Of a DNA stretch of 64,000 nt, positions 11,605 to 20,615 are shown in pieces (positions within the stretch are counted from its first letter, which is position 1; every line of letters begins with the position of its first letter). The notes beneath the pieces were generated by a model. The model ran no database searches. It was given only the letters and a program-made list of their open reading frames with translations, and was not told the DNA's origin. Made by a program: the position numbers and the translations under genes. The stretch covers positions 1,860,001 through 1,924,000 of the forward strand of contig NZ_CP142422.1 in assembly GCF_035974275.1 (NCBI RefSeq), written 5' to 3'. The DNA comes from Chryseobacterium sp. MYb264. Its GTDB lineage: Bacteria; Bacteroidota; Bacteroidia; Flavobacteriales; Weeksellaceae.

Positions 11605-11721
11605 TGAAGTTTACTTTTTCAGTGCCCTCGAACTGGAGCCTATTTTTTTAAAATATTTTATAAGATAACAAAACAAAGAGAGATAAACAAGGTAAATTTT
11701 GTGATTTTTTTTAATTATTTT

Positions 11722-12738
11722 TTACTTTCCTATAAAAGTTGACGCTCTGTAAACCAAGTCGGTATCCATCACAATTGTTGTGCTGGGAGCAGAAATATCT
11801 CTTATTTTATCCAAAATTAATTTTGCAGCGGCCTCACCCATTTTTCTGAGCGGCTGTTCCACGCTCGTAAGTTGGGGATGAACGATGGTGGCGAGTTCTG
11901 TTCCTGAAAAGCTTGCTACAGAAACCTCTTGGGGAATCTTAACTCCCTTTTCGTGAAGATAATTCATTGCGCCGATAGCCAAAGTATCTGAGAATGCAAA
12001 AATACTGTCGAATTCTACGCCTTTATCAAACAGTTTTTTAATGGCATTTTTTCCGTCCTCAAAGATCATTCCTTCGGTTTGAATAATTAAATTCTGGTCT
12101 AAAATATTATGCTTTTCGAGAATTCTTTTGTAGCCGTTAGCCCGCTCAATAACATTACGGATGGTGGAAGGTCCCATAATATGCACAATCTTTCTTTTCC
12201 CTGTATTAATGAGATGTTCCACGACCAAAGAAGCCTTGATATGGTCATCTACTACTACTTTGGAAACGTCCAGCGACTTAGCGGGAATCCTGTCAAAGAA
12301 AACCAACGGTGTTCCTCGATCAATAATATTTTTATACACATCTTCATTATAGGTCTCGTGGCTCAGATTGATAATAATACCCTCTACATTAAATTCCTCC
12401 AAAAGCTGTAAATTCTTCCTTTCTATCAAAGGATTTTCATCAGATTGGGTAATAATCACCCGATAGCCTAAAGGATATAAAACCTCCTGAATTCCCTGAA
12501 GAACCTTTGAAGAGAAAGGAGTGATCATTTCAGGGACAACCAGCCCGATATTCCTGGATTGCCCGTACTTTAAACTGATCGCAGCAGGATTCGGTTTATA
12601 GCCTAATTGTTCTGCGGCTTCCAAGACTCTTTTTTGGGTCTCAGGATTAATATTTTTGTCATTGAGGAGCGCCCGGGAGATGGTAGACGTAGATAATGAC
12701 AAAAATTTTGACAGGTCTTTAATGGTTACACGCTTCAT
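11722..12738 (-). CDS. LacI family transcriptional regulator of the polyol operon
   Basis: 338-residue LacI/PurR-type regulator. The HTH and hinge occupy residues 1-58 (TIKDLSKFLSLSTSTISRAL, then LEAAEQLGYKPNPAA); the periplasmic-binding-protein-like effector domain follows from about residue 60 (NIGLVVPEMITPFSSKVLQG) and ends in the usual TTIVMDTDLVYRAST segment. It is transcribed divergently from the mannitol-dehydrogenase operon. The 165-bp gap holds two copies of the palindrome GGGAACGTTCCC, the GC-centred symmetrical type bound by LacI proteins. Repression relieved by a polyol or its product is the likely mode, an inference from arrangement. Confidence 0.9.
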   Translation of the reverse strand: MKRVTIKDLSKFLSLSTSTISRALLNDKNINPETQKRVLEAAEQLGYKPNPAAISLKYGQSRNIGLVVPEMITPFSSKVLQGIQEVLYPLGYRVIITQSDENPLIERKNLQLLEEFNVEGIIINLSHETYNEDVYKNIIDRGTPLVFFDRIPAKSLDVSKVVVDDHIKASLVVEHLINTGKRKIVHIMGPSTIRNVIERANGYKRILEKHNILDQNLIIQTEGMIFEDGKNAIKKLFDKGVEFDSIFAFSDTLAIGAMNYLHEKGVKIPQEVSVASFSGTELATIVHPQLTSVEQPLRKMGEAAAKLILDKIRDISAPSTTIVMDTDLVYRASTFIGK

Positions 12739-12781
12739 CTGATGTCTTTTTTTATCAAAAATACTAAAAAAATGGGCAATT

Positions 12782-12813
12782 GGGAACGTTCCCGAATCTT
12801 TGGGAACGTTCCC
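12782..12813. promoter_or_regulatory. Twin LacI-type operators
   Basis: Two perfect 12-bp palindromes GGGAACGTTCCC at 12782-12793 and 12802-12813, spaced 20 bp centre to centre, so nearly two helical turns on the same face. They lie 43 bp upstream of the regulator start and 90 bp upstream of the dehydrogenase start, fitting joint control of both divergent units. Confidence 0.82.
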
Positions 12814-12903
12814 GTTGCTTATTTGTTAATAAAAACTCACAAGCAATATGATTATTAATATAAGTTTAGCAAAAGATTAACGGATAATTAAAAACGATTT
12901 TAT

Positions 12904-14337
12904 ATGACACTTACATCCTATCAATTCAAGCCTGAAAATATTACCACCGGAATTGTACATATCGGGGTCGGAAATTTTCACAGGGCTCATGAGCAATATT
13001 ATACCAATCTGATATTGGAGGAAAAAGATCAGCAGAACTGGGGGATTTGTGGAGTTTGCCTTTTGCCTTCCGATGAGCATATTGTTAAGAACCTTCGTTC
13101 TCAAAATCTTGATTATACCCTTACGGTTTGCGGAAGAGACGGAAAAGATGAGGTCTACAAAATTGGTTCTTTGAGAGAACTTATCTGGGGAATTGAAGAT
13201 CCCCAGGCTGTGGTTGATAAAATCGCGGAAAGCGATATCAAAATCATTACGTTAACAATTACAGAAGGCGGATATAATCTGGATAAAGAAACCCATGAGT
13301 TTAATTTAAATGATGAAAAAATTAAACATGATTTGGAAAATCCAAGCCAACCATCCACAGTTTTCGGATTTGTAGCGGAAGGGCTTCGTCAAAGAAAGAA
13401 TAGAGACAACGGAAGCATCACTATTTTATCCTGCGACAATCTTCAGCATAATGGGGATACGACTAAAAAAGCCTTTGCCGCTTTCATCGAAGCACAGGAT
13501 AAAGATCTGGCAGAATGGGTAAGATCTAATGTAACTTTCCCCAACAGTATGGTAGACAGAATTACGCCTGCCACTACTCCGCAAGATGTGGAAAGATTAA
13601 ACAAAAAAAGCGGAATTGATGATAAAGCACCTGTTTATTGTGAAGATTTCGTGCAATGGGTGATCGAAGATAATTTTATTGCCGGAAGACCCAATTGGGA
13701 AAAAGCCGGTGTAGAGTTCACCGATGACGTAACGGAATTTGAAAATATGAAATTAAGCCTGTTGAACGCTTCTCACATGTTACTTTCCTACCCTTCGTTC
13801 TTAAAAGGTCACAGAAAAGTTGATCAAGCCATGCAGGACAGAAGCATCGTAAAATTTATCCGTGATTATATGGATATTGACATTACACCTTATGTTCCCG
13901 CTCCGAAAAACACCGATCTGGATGTGTATAAGCAGACACTTATTGAAAGATTTGCTAATCACAGCGTGAGCGATCAGGTGAGTAGATTATGTTTCGACGG
14001 AATTTCGAAGCTTCCTGTTTACGTGATTCCAAATCTTATTAAAATGATAAATGACGATAAGGATTTAACAAGAGTTGCCTTTCTTTTTGCCTCTTACAGA
14101 CATTATTTAAAATATAAAGTAGATGATAACGGACATTCTTTTGATGTAGCAGAACCCTGGCTGACCGAAAAAGATATAGAATTAATTTCAAGTGATCATA
14201 CATTAGATTTCTTAGATTTATCTTCTTTTAAAAGCACAGACCTAAAATCCTCAGATAAATTTGTCTCATTATACACCAATTTTGCAGCAGAAATTAAAAA
14301 TAAAGGCGCGGGTGAAACATTAGAATCAATACTATAA
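12904..14337 (+). CDS. Mannitol dehydrogenase family protein (polyol 2-dehydrogenase)
   Basis: 477-residue long-chain polyol dehydrogenase of the MtlD/UxuB family, oxidising mannitol or a related polyol to the ketose (or reducing a hexuronate) with NAD(P). The N-terminal Rossmann segment is GIVHIGVGNFHRAHEQYY (residues ~16-33). The family segments SCDNLQHNG (~176-184), WVIEDNF (~252-258) and the catalytic KLSLLNASH with Lys283, Asn288 and His291 are all present. It heads an operon with an MFS transporter 11 bp downstream and an outer-membrane-type protein. D-mannitol or D-arabinitol is likelier than fructuronate because no uxuA or uxaC is nearby. No fructokinase is in the operon, so the ketose must be phosphorylated by an enzyme encoded elsewhere. 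Confidence 0.87.
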   Translation: MTLTSYQFKPENITTGIVHIGVGNFHRAHEQYYTNLILEEKDQQNWGICGVCLLPSDEHIVKNLRSQNLDYTLTVCGRDGKDEVYKIGSLRELIWGIEDPQAVVDKIAESDIKIITLTITEGGYNLDKETHEFNLNDEKIKHDLENPSQPSTVFGFVAEGLRQRKNRDNGSITILSCDNLQHNGDTTKKAFAAFIEAQDKDLAEWVRSNVTFPNSMVDRITPATTPQDVERLNKKSGIDDKAPVYCEDFVQWVIEDNFIAGRPNWEKAGVEFTDDVTEFENMKLSLLNASHMLLSYPSFLKGHRKVDQAMQDRSIVKFIRDYMDIDITPYVPAPKNTDLDVYKQTLIERFANHSVSDQVSRLCFDGISKLPVYVIPNLIKMINDDKDLTRVAFLFASYRHYLKYKVDDNGHSFDVAEPWLTEKDIELISSDHTLDFLDLSSFKSTDLKSSDKFVSLYTNFAAEIKNKGAGETLESIL

Positions 14338-14348
14338 AAACAAACACA

Positions 14349-15695
14349 ATGATCGTAAATTCAGACATAAAATCCCTCAATACAAAGGCAACCGGCAGCA
14401 TATTTCCGTTTGCTATCATTACTTTTATCTATTTCATTGTCGGATTTTTAACCACCGTTAATGAGCAGTTACAGGCTCCGTTGAAATTTACCTTTCTGTC
14501 TCATGCAGGAAGTTTGAAAAATACATTTACCACATTGATTTCTTTCTTTTTCTTTTTAGGATATCTCTTAAACGGAACTTTAGGAAGCAAATGGGTAAAT
14601 GCTTTCGGATACAAAAACACCATTCTGAGAGGTCTTCTATTCATGATCTCAGGACTTTTCATGTATCTTTTATCATCTTGGTTCGGAACACATTATGGAG
14701 ATATGCAGTTTAGTATCGGCGACGCTGTCATTCCTTTTGGATTTGTTATTTTCGTGGCGGGATCTTACTTAATGGGAACTTCGGCAGCGATCATTCAGGT
14801 TGTGGTAAATCCTTACGCCGCATCTTATCAGCTGAAAGGAACGCAGCCCGTTCAGCGTCTGAATATTTTAACTGCGATAAATTCCATCGGAACCACTTCT
14901 GCACCGTTCTTCGTAACCGTCGTGATGTTCAGCGGAATTTCTATTGAAAACATCGAGATCAAACAATTATTACTTCCACTTTCTGTTTTGATTGCCTGTA
15001 TTTTAACGGTTATAATCATCACTAAAAAGCTTCATCTTCCCGATATTGAAAATACGAGAGCTGTTGCCGGAGAAAAGCTGGAAAGAAGCATCTGGTCGTT
15101 CAGACATTTTGCCTTGGGCGTGGTGGCAATTTTCTTTTATGTGGGAACCGAAGTGGCGATTGGTGCGAATATCAATCTTCACGCGTTCGAATTAACAGAA
15201 TCCGGTCATCCCATCACTTTTTTTGGAAAAACAGATATTATGATCGGCGGAATTGACCTGGGAATCCACGCTTTGCTTTCCACATTATATTGGGGTGGAT
15301 TTTTGGTAGGAAGATCGGTTTCCAGTTTCCTGAGCCATATTTCTGCAAGAACTCAGCTGGCAACGACGACCATTTTATCAACCATTTTGGCTATTGTTGC
15401 GATGATTACCCAGAATTTATGGTTTTTAGTAGCCATCGGACTTCTACATTCCTCGATGTGGAGCTGTATTTATTCGCTTTCCATTAAAGGTTTAAATAAA
15501 TATACCTCAAAAGCTTCCGGAGTTTTCATTTCCGCGGTATTCGGAGGTGCAGTTTTCACTCTAGTTCAGGGAGGACTGGCCGATGCTTTCGGATCCTGGA
15601 GATGGACTTGGATCCTGACTGTAATCTGTGAATTATTAATGCTTTCCTATGCATTATTCGGCTCTAAGATCAGAGAAAAAGACTTACTAAACTAA
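14349..15695 (+). CDS. MFS sugar/polyol transporter (FucP-like)
   Basis: 448-residue, 12-helix inner-membrane transporter of the sugar:H+ symporter group. The first helices (IITFIYFIVGFLTTVNEQLQ, then FFFFLGYLLNGTLGSKWV) and the central VVNPYAASYQL stretch resemble FucP-type permeases. It begins 11 bp after the dehydrogenase gene and so is almost certainly co-transcribed, which points to the dehydrogenase substrate (mannitol or another polyol) as its cargo. Twin LacI operators upstream of the operon should control it. Confidence 0.85.
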   Translation: MIVNSDIKSLNTKATGSIFPFAIITFIYFIVGFLTTVNEQLQAPLKFTFLSHAGSLKNTFTTLISFFFFLGYLLNGTLGSKWVNAFGYKNTILRGLLFMISGLFMYLLSSWFGTHYGDMQFSIGDAVIPFGFVIFVAGSYLMGTSAAIIQVVVNPYAASYQLKGTQPVQRLNILTAINSIGTTSAPFFVTVVMFSGISIENIEIKQLLLPLSVLIACILTVIIITKKLHLPDIENTRAVAGEKLERSIWSFRHFALGVVAIFFYVGTEVAIGANINLHAFELTESGHPITFFGKTDIMIGGIDLGIHALLSTLYWGGFLVGRSVSSFLSHISARTQLATTTILSTILAIVAMITQNLWFLVAIGLLHSSMWSCIYSLSIKGLNKYTSKASGVFISAVFGGAVFTLVQGGLADAFGSWRWTWILTVICELLMLSYALFGSKIREKDLLN

Positions 15696-15730
15696 CTTTT
15701 ATATTTTGACAGTGCATTCTGTAATCCGGT

Positions 15731-15752
15731 AATTTTTATCGGATTCAGGAGG
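15731..15752 (+). promoter_or_regulatory. Small hairpin between transporter and outer-membrane gene
   Basis: AATCCG / CGGATT stem around an AT-rich loop in the 83-bp gap. There is no long T run after it, so it may be an mRNA-processing or attenuating hairpin rather than a terminator. Confidence 0.3.
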
Positions 15753-15778
15753 CTACACTTCAATAAAAACACGGAAAT

Positions 15779-16513
15779 ATGATAAAAAAGATATTACTAT
15801 TGACTTCTCTCATGACAGGAAGTTTGGTTTTGTACGCGCAAGAACTTCACTCTGCGCTTCAATTGAGAAACAGTCATTTATGGCGTGGACTGGAAGTTTC
15901 TTCAGGTTTAATTTATACAGGAGACCTTCATTTAGACGGAAAAAATTTCTACGGCGGATTTTGGACAGGTGGAAACGTTGACGGTTCATACAAGGAATTC
16001 AACAATTACATCGGTTATAAAAACAATCATCTCACCGTTGAACTATGGGATATTTACAATTTTTCACCCGGAGCAACATATAATAACAAAGAATTTTTTA
16101 ATTATAATGCCAGCGAAACCGGTCGGTTTTGGGATTTGAGATCTTATTATACCATTAGTGATAAACTGCCTCTAACGTTAAGTTTTAACACTGTGGTTTT
16201 CGGTCGCGACAGAAATCAGGAAAATACGGAAAATAAATATTCATCTTTTGCTTCTGCTGAATATCCTGTGTATAAAAAAGAAGATCAGAATCTTGAAGTC
16301 CGCGGAAGAGTTGGTTATGGTTTTGCTTTAAATCATGCGGGAGAAGCCAGTAATTTTTTCGCTAAAAAAGACGGAATTACAGAAGTGAGTTTAATTGTTT
16401 CCAAGAGCTTTACCATTGCAGGATACAAACTTCCCATCGGCATTTGGGGCATGTGGAATCCCGTGGGGAATAATGCCTATCTGCAGTTTTCAGTGCAGGC
16501 GTTTTCTTTTTGA
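15779..16513 (+). CDS. Predicted outer-membrane beta-barrel protein of the polyol operon
   Basis: 244 residues with a signal peptide (MIKKILLLTSLMTGSLVLYA, cleaved before QELHS). The rest is rich in alternating aromatic/polar strands such as LHLDGKNFYGGFWTGGNVDG and ends with FSVQAFSF, a C-terminal aromatic typical of outer-membrane barrels. I do not recognise a named family with certainty; similar proteins follow sugar dehydrogenase/transporter genes in flavobacteria. Its place 83 bp after the MFS gene suggests a role in passing the polyol across the outer membrane. That is inference from context. Confidence 0.65.
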   Translation: MIKKILLLTSLMTGSLVLYAQELHSALQLRNSHLWRGLEVSSGLIYTGDLHLDGKNFYGGFWTGGNVDGSYKEFNNYIGYKNNHLTVELWDIYNFSPGATYNNKEFFNYNASETGRFWDLRSYYTISDKLPLTLSFNTVVFGRDRNQENTENKYSSFASAEYPVYKKEDQNLEVRGRVGYGFALNHAGEASNFFAKKDGITEVSLIVSKSFTIAGYKLPIGIWGMWNPVGNNAYLQFSVQAFSF

Positions 16514-16834
16514 GTGGGAGAGTTTTTGGGTTTGAGAGTTTTTGGGTTTGAGAGTTTGAGGGTTTTAGAGTCTGAGAATGAGAATGTCTAAAGTTTAATG
16601 ATTTGATCCTTTTGAATAAATCGTCAATTTAAGTGAAATTCTGAAAGAATTTTGTATCGAGAATTTTTAGTTTAACCGCCTTATTCTGTTCAAATATTAC
16701 GTAATCTTTATTTAAAAGTATTGACAAAGTTGATAACTTTACAAGAATCTAAGTCAGAAAATACAGCCAAAAGTTCTCGATACAATTTCTCTTCACTTCG
16801 TTTCGAAAATCACTCGAACTGACGGAAATACTCT
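16514..16834. repeat. Low-complexity spacer with a degenerate inverted repeat
   Basis: The first 60 bp are near-tandem copies of GAGAGTTTTTGGGTTT. Further on, TTGTATCGAGAATTTTT (16652-16668) is inverted at 16769-16785 as AAAAGTTCTCGATACAA, framing about 134 bp like a small MITE. No gene is visible in it. Confidence 0.5.
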
Positions 16835-17257
16835 CTATTTAATTTTCATCATGGTAACCAATGATGTCGCTACATGGCTTTCCGAATTTCCGTTTTCAAC
16901 CACTACATAAATCTCAGTTCTGATCACGCTTATTTTTGCTCCACCTTTGATGACATAAGATTTTGAGACCAAAGCATCTCCCATTGCAGGTCTTAGATAA
17001 TTGACCTTCAGCTCTACTGTTACAACATAGCAATCTTCAGGATAATGGCTCACAGCAGCATATCCTGATGAAACATCCACTAAAGAAGCAATCATAGCTC
17101 CGTTGAACATTCCGGCTTTTCGGGTCATTAAATCCATTTTAGGAATTTTCATGGAAATAAAGTCGGTATCTGCTTCCAGCAATTCTGCTTTGTAGAATTT
17201 CAGGGTTTCAGAACGATTGAAACTATCGGTAATGAGCTGTCTTTTTTCTGGAGTCAT
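16835..17257 (-). CDS. PaaI-type hotdog-fold thioesterase
   Basis: 140-residue hotdog-fold protein, the usual length for PaaI/YigI-type acyl-CoA thioesterases. The central helix region GMFNGAMIASLVDVSSGYAA (residues ~48-67) carries the acyl-CoA-facing residues; this group typically has an Asp or Glu here, and the Asp in SLVDV fits. The C-terminal strands AKISVIRTEIYVVVENGNSE fit the fold. It is a stand-alone gene before the GMC/ALDH pair, so its substrate cannot be inferred. Confidence 0.8.
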   Translation of the reverse strand: MTPEKRQLITDSFNRSETLKFYKAELLEADTDFISMKIPKMDLMTRKAGMFNGAMIASLVDVSSGYAAVSHYPEDCYVVTVELKVNYLRPAMGDALVSKSYVIKGGAKISVIRTEIYVVVENGNSESHVATSLVTMMKIK

Positions 17258-17344
17258 ATTTCATATTTTATTTAACGCAAAGGTAGGGCTTGTGGCATTA
17301 TTTTGTCTGAATTTTGTGACAAAAAACTTGTACTGTCATTATAT

Positions 17345-17374
17345 AAAAAAGGCCATTCACTCATGAACAGCCTT
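17345..17374 (-). terminator. Terminator of the GMC oxidoreductase gene
   Basis: On the minus strand AAGGCTGTTCA pairs with TGAATGGCCTT around GAGT, with one interruption, followed by six T. It lies 20 bp after the GMC stop codon. Confidence 0.75.
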
Positions 17375-17393
17375 CAATTCCAATACAACTTCT

Positions 17394-18944
17394 CTACACC
17401 AAAGATAAGTTTTCGGAAAGATTTTGTGTTTTCAGACCATAATCTTCTTTTATCATATCAGCGGCTTTTTCGCCGATCATAATTGTTGGGGCATTGGTAT
17501 TTCCGGAAACCACATCGGGCATGATGGACGCATCGGCCACTCTTAATCCTTTAATACCATAAACTTTTAGACGAGGATCTACCACCGAGAGGCTGTCGAT
17601 TCCCATTTTACAGGTTCCTGTCATGTGATGATAGGTAGAACACGATTTTTTAATATAATCAATCACTTCCTCTTTTGTTTTACCTTCACCAGGATAAATT
17701 TCACCATCATTCCATTCTTTCATCGCTTCGGTTCTTCCCATTTCGCGGCAGATTTCCACGCATCGGTATAAAGCCTCCAAATCAGATTCTTCAGAAAGAT
17801 ATTTTGGATCTATTTCAGGAGAAACGGATGGATCTGCGGAAGTCAGTTTGATATATCCCCGACTGGCAGGTCTGATAAATCCGGCACAAAAGGTGAACGC
17901 ATTTTCAGGTCCCGTAAATCCAGGACTGTAATACGGAAGTCCCATGAATAAAGGCTGTAAATCAGGAAAAACCATTTCTTCCTTACTTTTCCAGAATAAT
18001 TGAGCTTCTAAAAGATTAGCTTCGGGAGCCGGAATTTCTTTTTTAGCTTTAAAAATTACACTTGTTAAAAGGTGATCCTGCAGGTTCTTTCCTACACCTT
18101 TCAAATCCTTAACAACTGGAATTGCTAAAGATTCCAGCTCTGCTTTATCACCAATTCCGGAAAGCATCAAAAGTTTTGCAGATTCTATGGTTCCGCATGA
18201 AACAACGACTTCTTTATCGGCTCTTGCTTCTACCAGTTCCCCATTTTTTAAATATTGAATCCCAACACATCGATCACCTTCAAAAAGTAATTTCTGACCC
18301 AATGCATGCGTATGAATTTCAAGATTGGTTCGTGATCTTGCGGGATCTAAAAATGCCTTGGCGGTTGAACATCTTAAACCGTCTTTTCCAACGCTCAGAT
18401 GATTCAGTCCGGCTCCCCAGATTTCTTTATTAAAATCATCGGTTTCGGGATAGCCTAATTCTTTACAAGCCTCAATCGCACTGATGGAAATAGGATTCGG
18501 ACGTTTTATTCTGCTAACATACAGCGGTCCGTTTCCGCCATGCACCTCATCTTCGCCTTGTTCATGCGTTTCAGATTTTTTAAAATAAGGCAAAACACTT
18601 TCCCAGTCCCAGCCCACACAGCCATTATACGCCCAATGATCGTAATCCTGGCGGTGGCCGCGAATATAGATCATCCCGTTAATAGAACTTGAACCGCCCA
18701 GCGTTTTTCCTCTCGGCCAGTATCTCGTATTTCCACCTGCACTTTCCTGAGCTACCGTATGATAAGCCCAATCTCTTTCAGTATTCCAGATCGCCGGCCA
18801 CCCTGCCTGAGCATGAACTTCCGGAACCTGATCATCTGCTCCCGCTTCCAGAATAAGCACTTTTATATTTTCGTTTTCGCTTAATCTATTGGCTATAACA
18901 GCTCCTGCCGAACCGGATCCGACAACTATAAAATCGTAGTTCAT
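17394..18944 (-). CDS. GMC family oxidoreductase (choline-dehydrogenase-like)
   Basis: 516-residue FAD-dependent alcohol oxidase/dehydrogenase. The FAD dinucleotide fold is at the N-terminus ([17 protein letters not shown], residues 5-21, then ILEAGADD). The GMC signature 1 region is [20 protein letters not shown], and the C-terminal active-site region [15 protein letters not shown] contains the His used as catalytic base, with [15 protein letters not shown] closing the fold. It lies 161 bp downstream of an aldehyde dehydrogenase gene on the same strand, so the pair can oxidise an alcohol to the acid in two steps. Choline to betaine is one option; a long-chain or polyethylene-glycol-type alcohol is equally possible. 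Confidence 0.87.
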   Translation of the reverse strand: MNYDFIVVGSGSAGAVIANRLSENENIKVLILEAGADDQVPEVHAQAGWPAIWNTERDWAYHTVAQESAGGNTRYWPRGKTLGGSSSINGMIYIRGHRQDYDHWAYNGCVGWDWESVLPYFKKSETHEQGEDEVHGGNGPLYVSRIKRPNPISISAIEACKELGYPETDDFNKEIWGAGLNHLSVGKDGLRCSTAKAFLDPARSRTNLEIHTHALGQKLLFEGDRCVGIQYLKNGELVEARADKEVVVSCGTIESAKLLMLSGIGDKAELESLAIPVVKDLKGVGKNLQDHLLTSVIFKAKKEIPAPEANLLEAQLFWKSKEEMVFPDLQPLFMGLPYYSPGFTGPENAFTFCAGFIRPASRGYIKLTSADPSVSPEIDPKYLSEESDLEALYRCVEICREMGRTEAMKEWNDGEIYPGEGKTKEEVIDYIKKSCSTYHHMTGTCKMGIDSLSVVDPRLKVYGIKGLRVADASIMPDVVSGNTNAPTIMIGEKAADMIKEDYGLKTQNLSENLSLV

Positions 18945-19105
18945 AAGTTTTAATTTTTCTATTTTTTGCTAAAAATCATTTTTTAACGCAAAGCCCGCAA
19001 AGTTTTATTAACTACTGACTGCTTTTAAGTTCGCAAAGCCGCTCTGCTTAGCAAAGCACACAAAGATTTTTAGCCATTGTATTGTGAATAATTCTGAGAT
19101 ACTGA

Positions 19106-20512
19106 TTACTTTTTAATACTAATCACTTTTGGAATGGTAACGGCTTTCAGACCTTCCACTCCGAATTCTACTCCATAACCGGATTTTTTTGCTCCCCCAA
19201 ACGGTACAAAAGGGTTAATCGCTCCATGCTGATTGATCCAAACAGTTCCTGCTTCCAACTGAGCTGCAATTTTTTGTGCTTCTTCAAGCTCATCACCCCA
19301 AACCGAAGCTCCTAAGCCGTTTTCGGAATCATTAGCTTTTTCTACAGCATCCTCTAAAGTTTTATATTTAATGATAGGAAGCACAGGCCCGAATTGCTCT
19401 TCATCCACAATACGGCTTCCATTGTCTACATTTCCGATCAGTGTAATCGGGATAAAGTAGCCGTCCTGATCCGGTTTTTGACCTTTAAATAAGAAATCAG
19501 CATTATTATTTTCAGCATCATTCAGCAAATCCTGAATTTTATCAAACTGCATTTTATTTTGTATCGGTCCCAATACATTATTTTCATCAGCACCGTTGCC
19601 CATCGGGATATTTGCGGAATAATCGGACAATGCTTTCACCACATTTTCGTAGTCATTTTCATGAACGTACAATCTTTTTAAACAAGCACAGGTTTGTCCC
19701 ATATTTAAAAATGCGCCCCAAAAAAGGTTTTCAATATGTTTTGAAAGATCAAGTCCGGGAAGAATAATGCCGGCATCGTTTCCGCCACATTCCAACGTTA
19801 GTCTTGCCATGTTTTTAGCAGATGCTTCAATCACTTTTTTTCCCGTGGCAATAGATCCTGTAAACATCACTTTCCCGATTTCAGGATGTCCCGTAAGATA
19901 AGATCCAACCTCTCCTCTTCCGGTAACCACCTGTAAAACGTTTTCAGGAAGTACAGAATTAATCACTTTAATCATTTCCAATGTGCTGAAAGTCGTGTAT
20001 TCAGAAGGTTTTAAAATCACCGTATTCCCCATTCTCAAAGAAGGAATAATCTGCCAGATCGCAATCATCAACGGCCAGTTCCATGGGGCAATGGCTGCAA
20101 CAACACCGATCGGTTTTCTGTACAAAATATCTTTTCTTGTATCATCTTCAAAAACAACTTCTTCAGGTAAATCCAATGATGCCGGAACTTGAGTCCAACC
20201 TACACAGGCCTGCATTTCAAAATTAGATCCTGGGCCGCTCAATGGTTTTCCTTGTTCGCGCGTAATCCATTCTGCTAGATGTTTAGAATTCTGTTGTAAA
20301 GCTTCTGCTACCTTCAACAATATTTCTTTTCTTTCTGCATCAGACCTTGCTGACCATTGTTTTTGGGCAATTTTTGCATTCTTTATTTTACGGTCTATTT
20401 CGTCTGCTGATGTATTTTCCACTTCCCCGATAACCTCTAAGGTAGAAGGGTTTAGCGATAAAAATTCTGTATTGACGGCTGCTGTTTCTTTTGCAAATGA
20501 AGTATTTTCCAT
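19106..20512 (-). CDS. NAD(P)-dependent aldehyde dehydrogenase
   Basis: 468-residue ALDH-superfamily protein. The substrate/cofactor landmarks are all present: IAPWNWPLMIAIW with the conserved Asn, KPSEYTTFS for the cofactor, VMFTGSIATGKKV for the Rossmann loop, LTLECGGNDAGI with the general-base Glu, and MGQTCACLKR with the catalytic Cys. The late EEQFGPVLPI and NPFVPFGGAKKSGYG motifs complete it. Its overall look is closest to succinate-semialdehyde/betaine-aldehyde-type enzymes. It is divergent from an AraC regulator (104-bp gap) and upstream of the GMC oxidoreductase, suggesting an inducible alcohol-to-acid pathway. Confidence 0.88.
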   Translation of the reverse strand: MENTSFAKETAAVNTEFLSLNPSTLEVIGEVENTSADEIDRKIKNAKIAQKQWSARSDAERKEILLKVAEALQQNSKHLAEWITREQGKPLSGPGSNFEMQACVGWTQVPASLDLPEEVVFEDDTRKDILYRKPIGVVAAIAPWNWPLMIAIWQIIPSLRMGNTVILKPSEYTTFSTLEMIKVINSVLPENVLQVVTGRGEVGSYLTGHPEIGKVMFTGSIATGKKVIEASAKNMARLTLECGGNDAGIILPGLDLSKHIENLFWGAFLNMGQTCACLKRLYVHENDYENVVKALSDYSANIPMGNGADENNVLGPIQNKMQFDKIQDLLNDAENNNADFLFKGQKPDQDGYFIPITLIGNVDNGSRIVDEEQFGPVLPIIKYKTLEDAVEKANDSENGLGASVWGDELEEAQKIAAQLEAGTVWINQHGAINPFVPFGGAKKSGYGVEFGVEGLKAVTIPKVISIKK

Positions 20513-20615
20513 TGTTTCGAATTATTTTGTATTTTACATACCCCGAAAATGACAAAAACATGACATAAATCATTTATTTATTCTCTATATTTTTTAACTT
20601 AAACTCTACGCTATA

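Larger units (their letters stand above)
9887..11629 (-). mobile_element. IS1182-like insertion sequence with 15-bp perfect IRs and 8-bp target duplication
   Basis: Complete element of 1743 bp. The ends are perfect 15-bp inverted repeats: GAGGGCACTGAAAAA at 9887-9901 and its reverse complement at 11615-11629. The 8-bp direct repeat GAACTGGA flanks it at 9879-9886 and 11630-11637. It carries one intact transposase gene on the minus strand. Stem-loops with T runs lie just inside both ends (9950-9985 and 11564-11604). Intact IRs, ORF and target duplication suggest a recent insertion. Confidence 0.92.
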
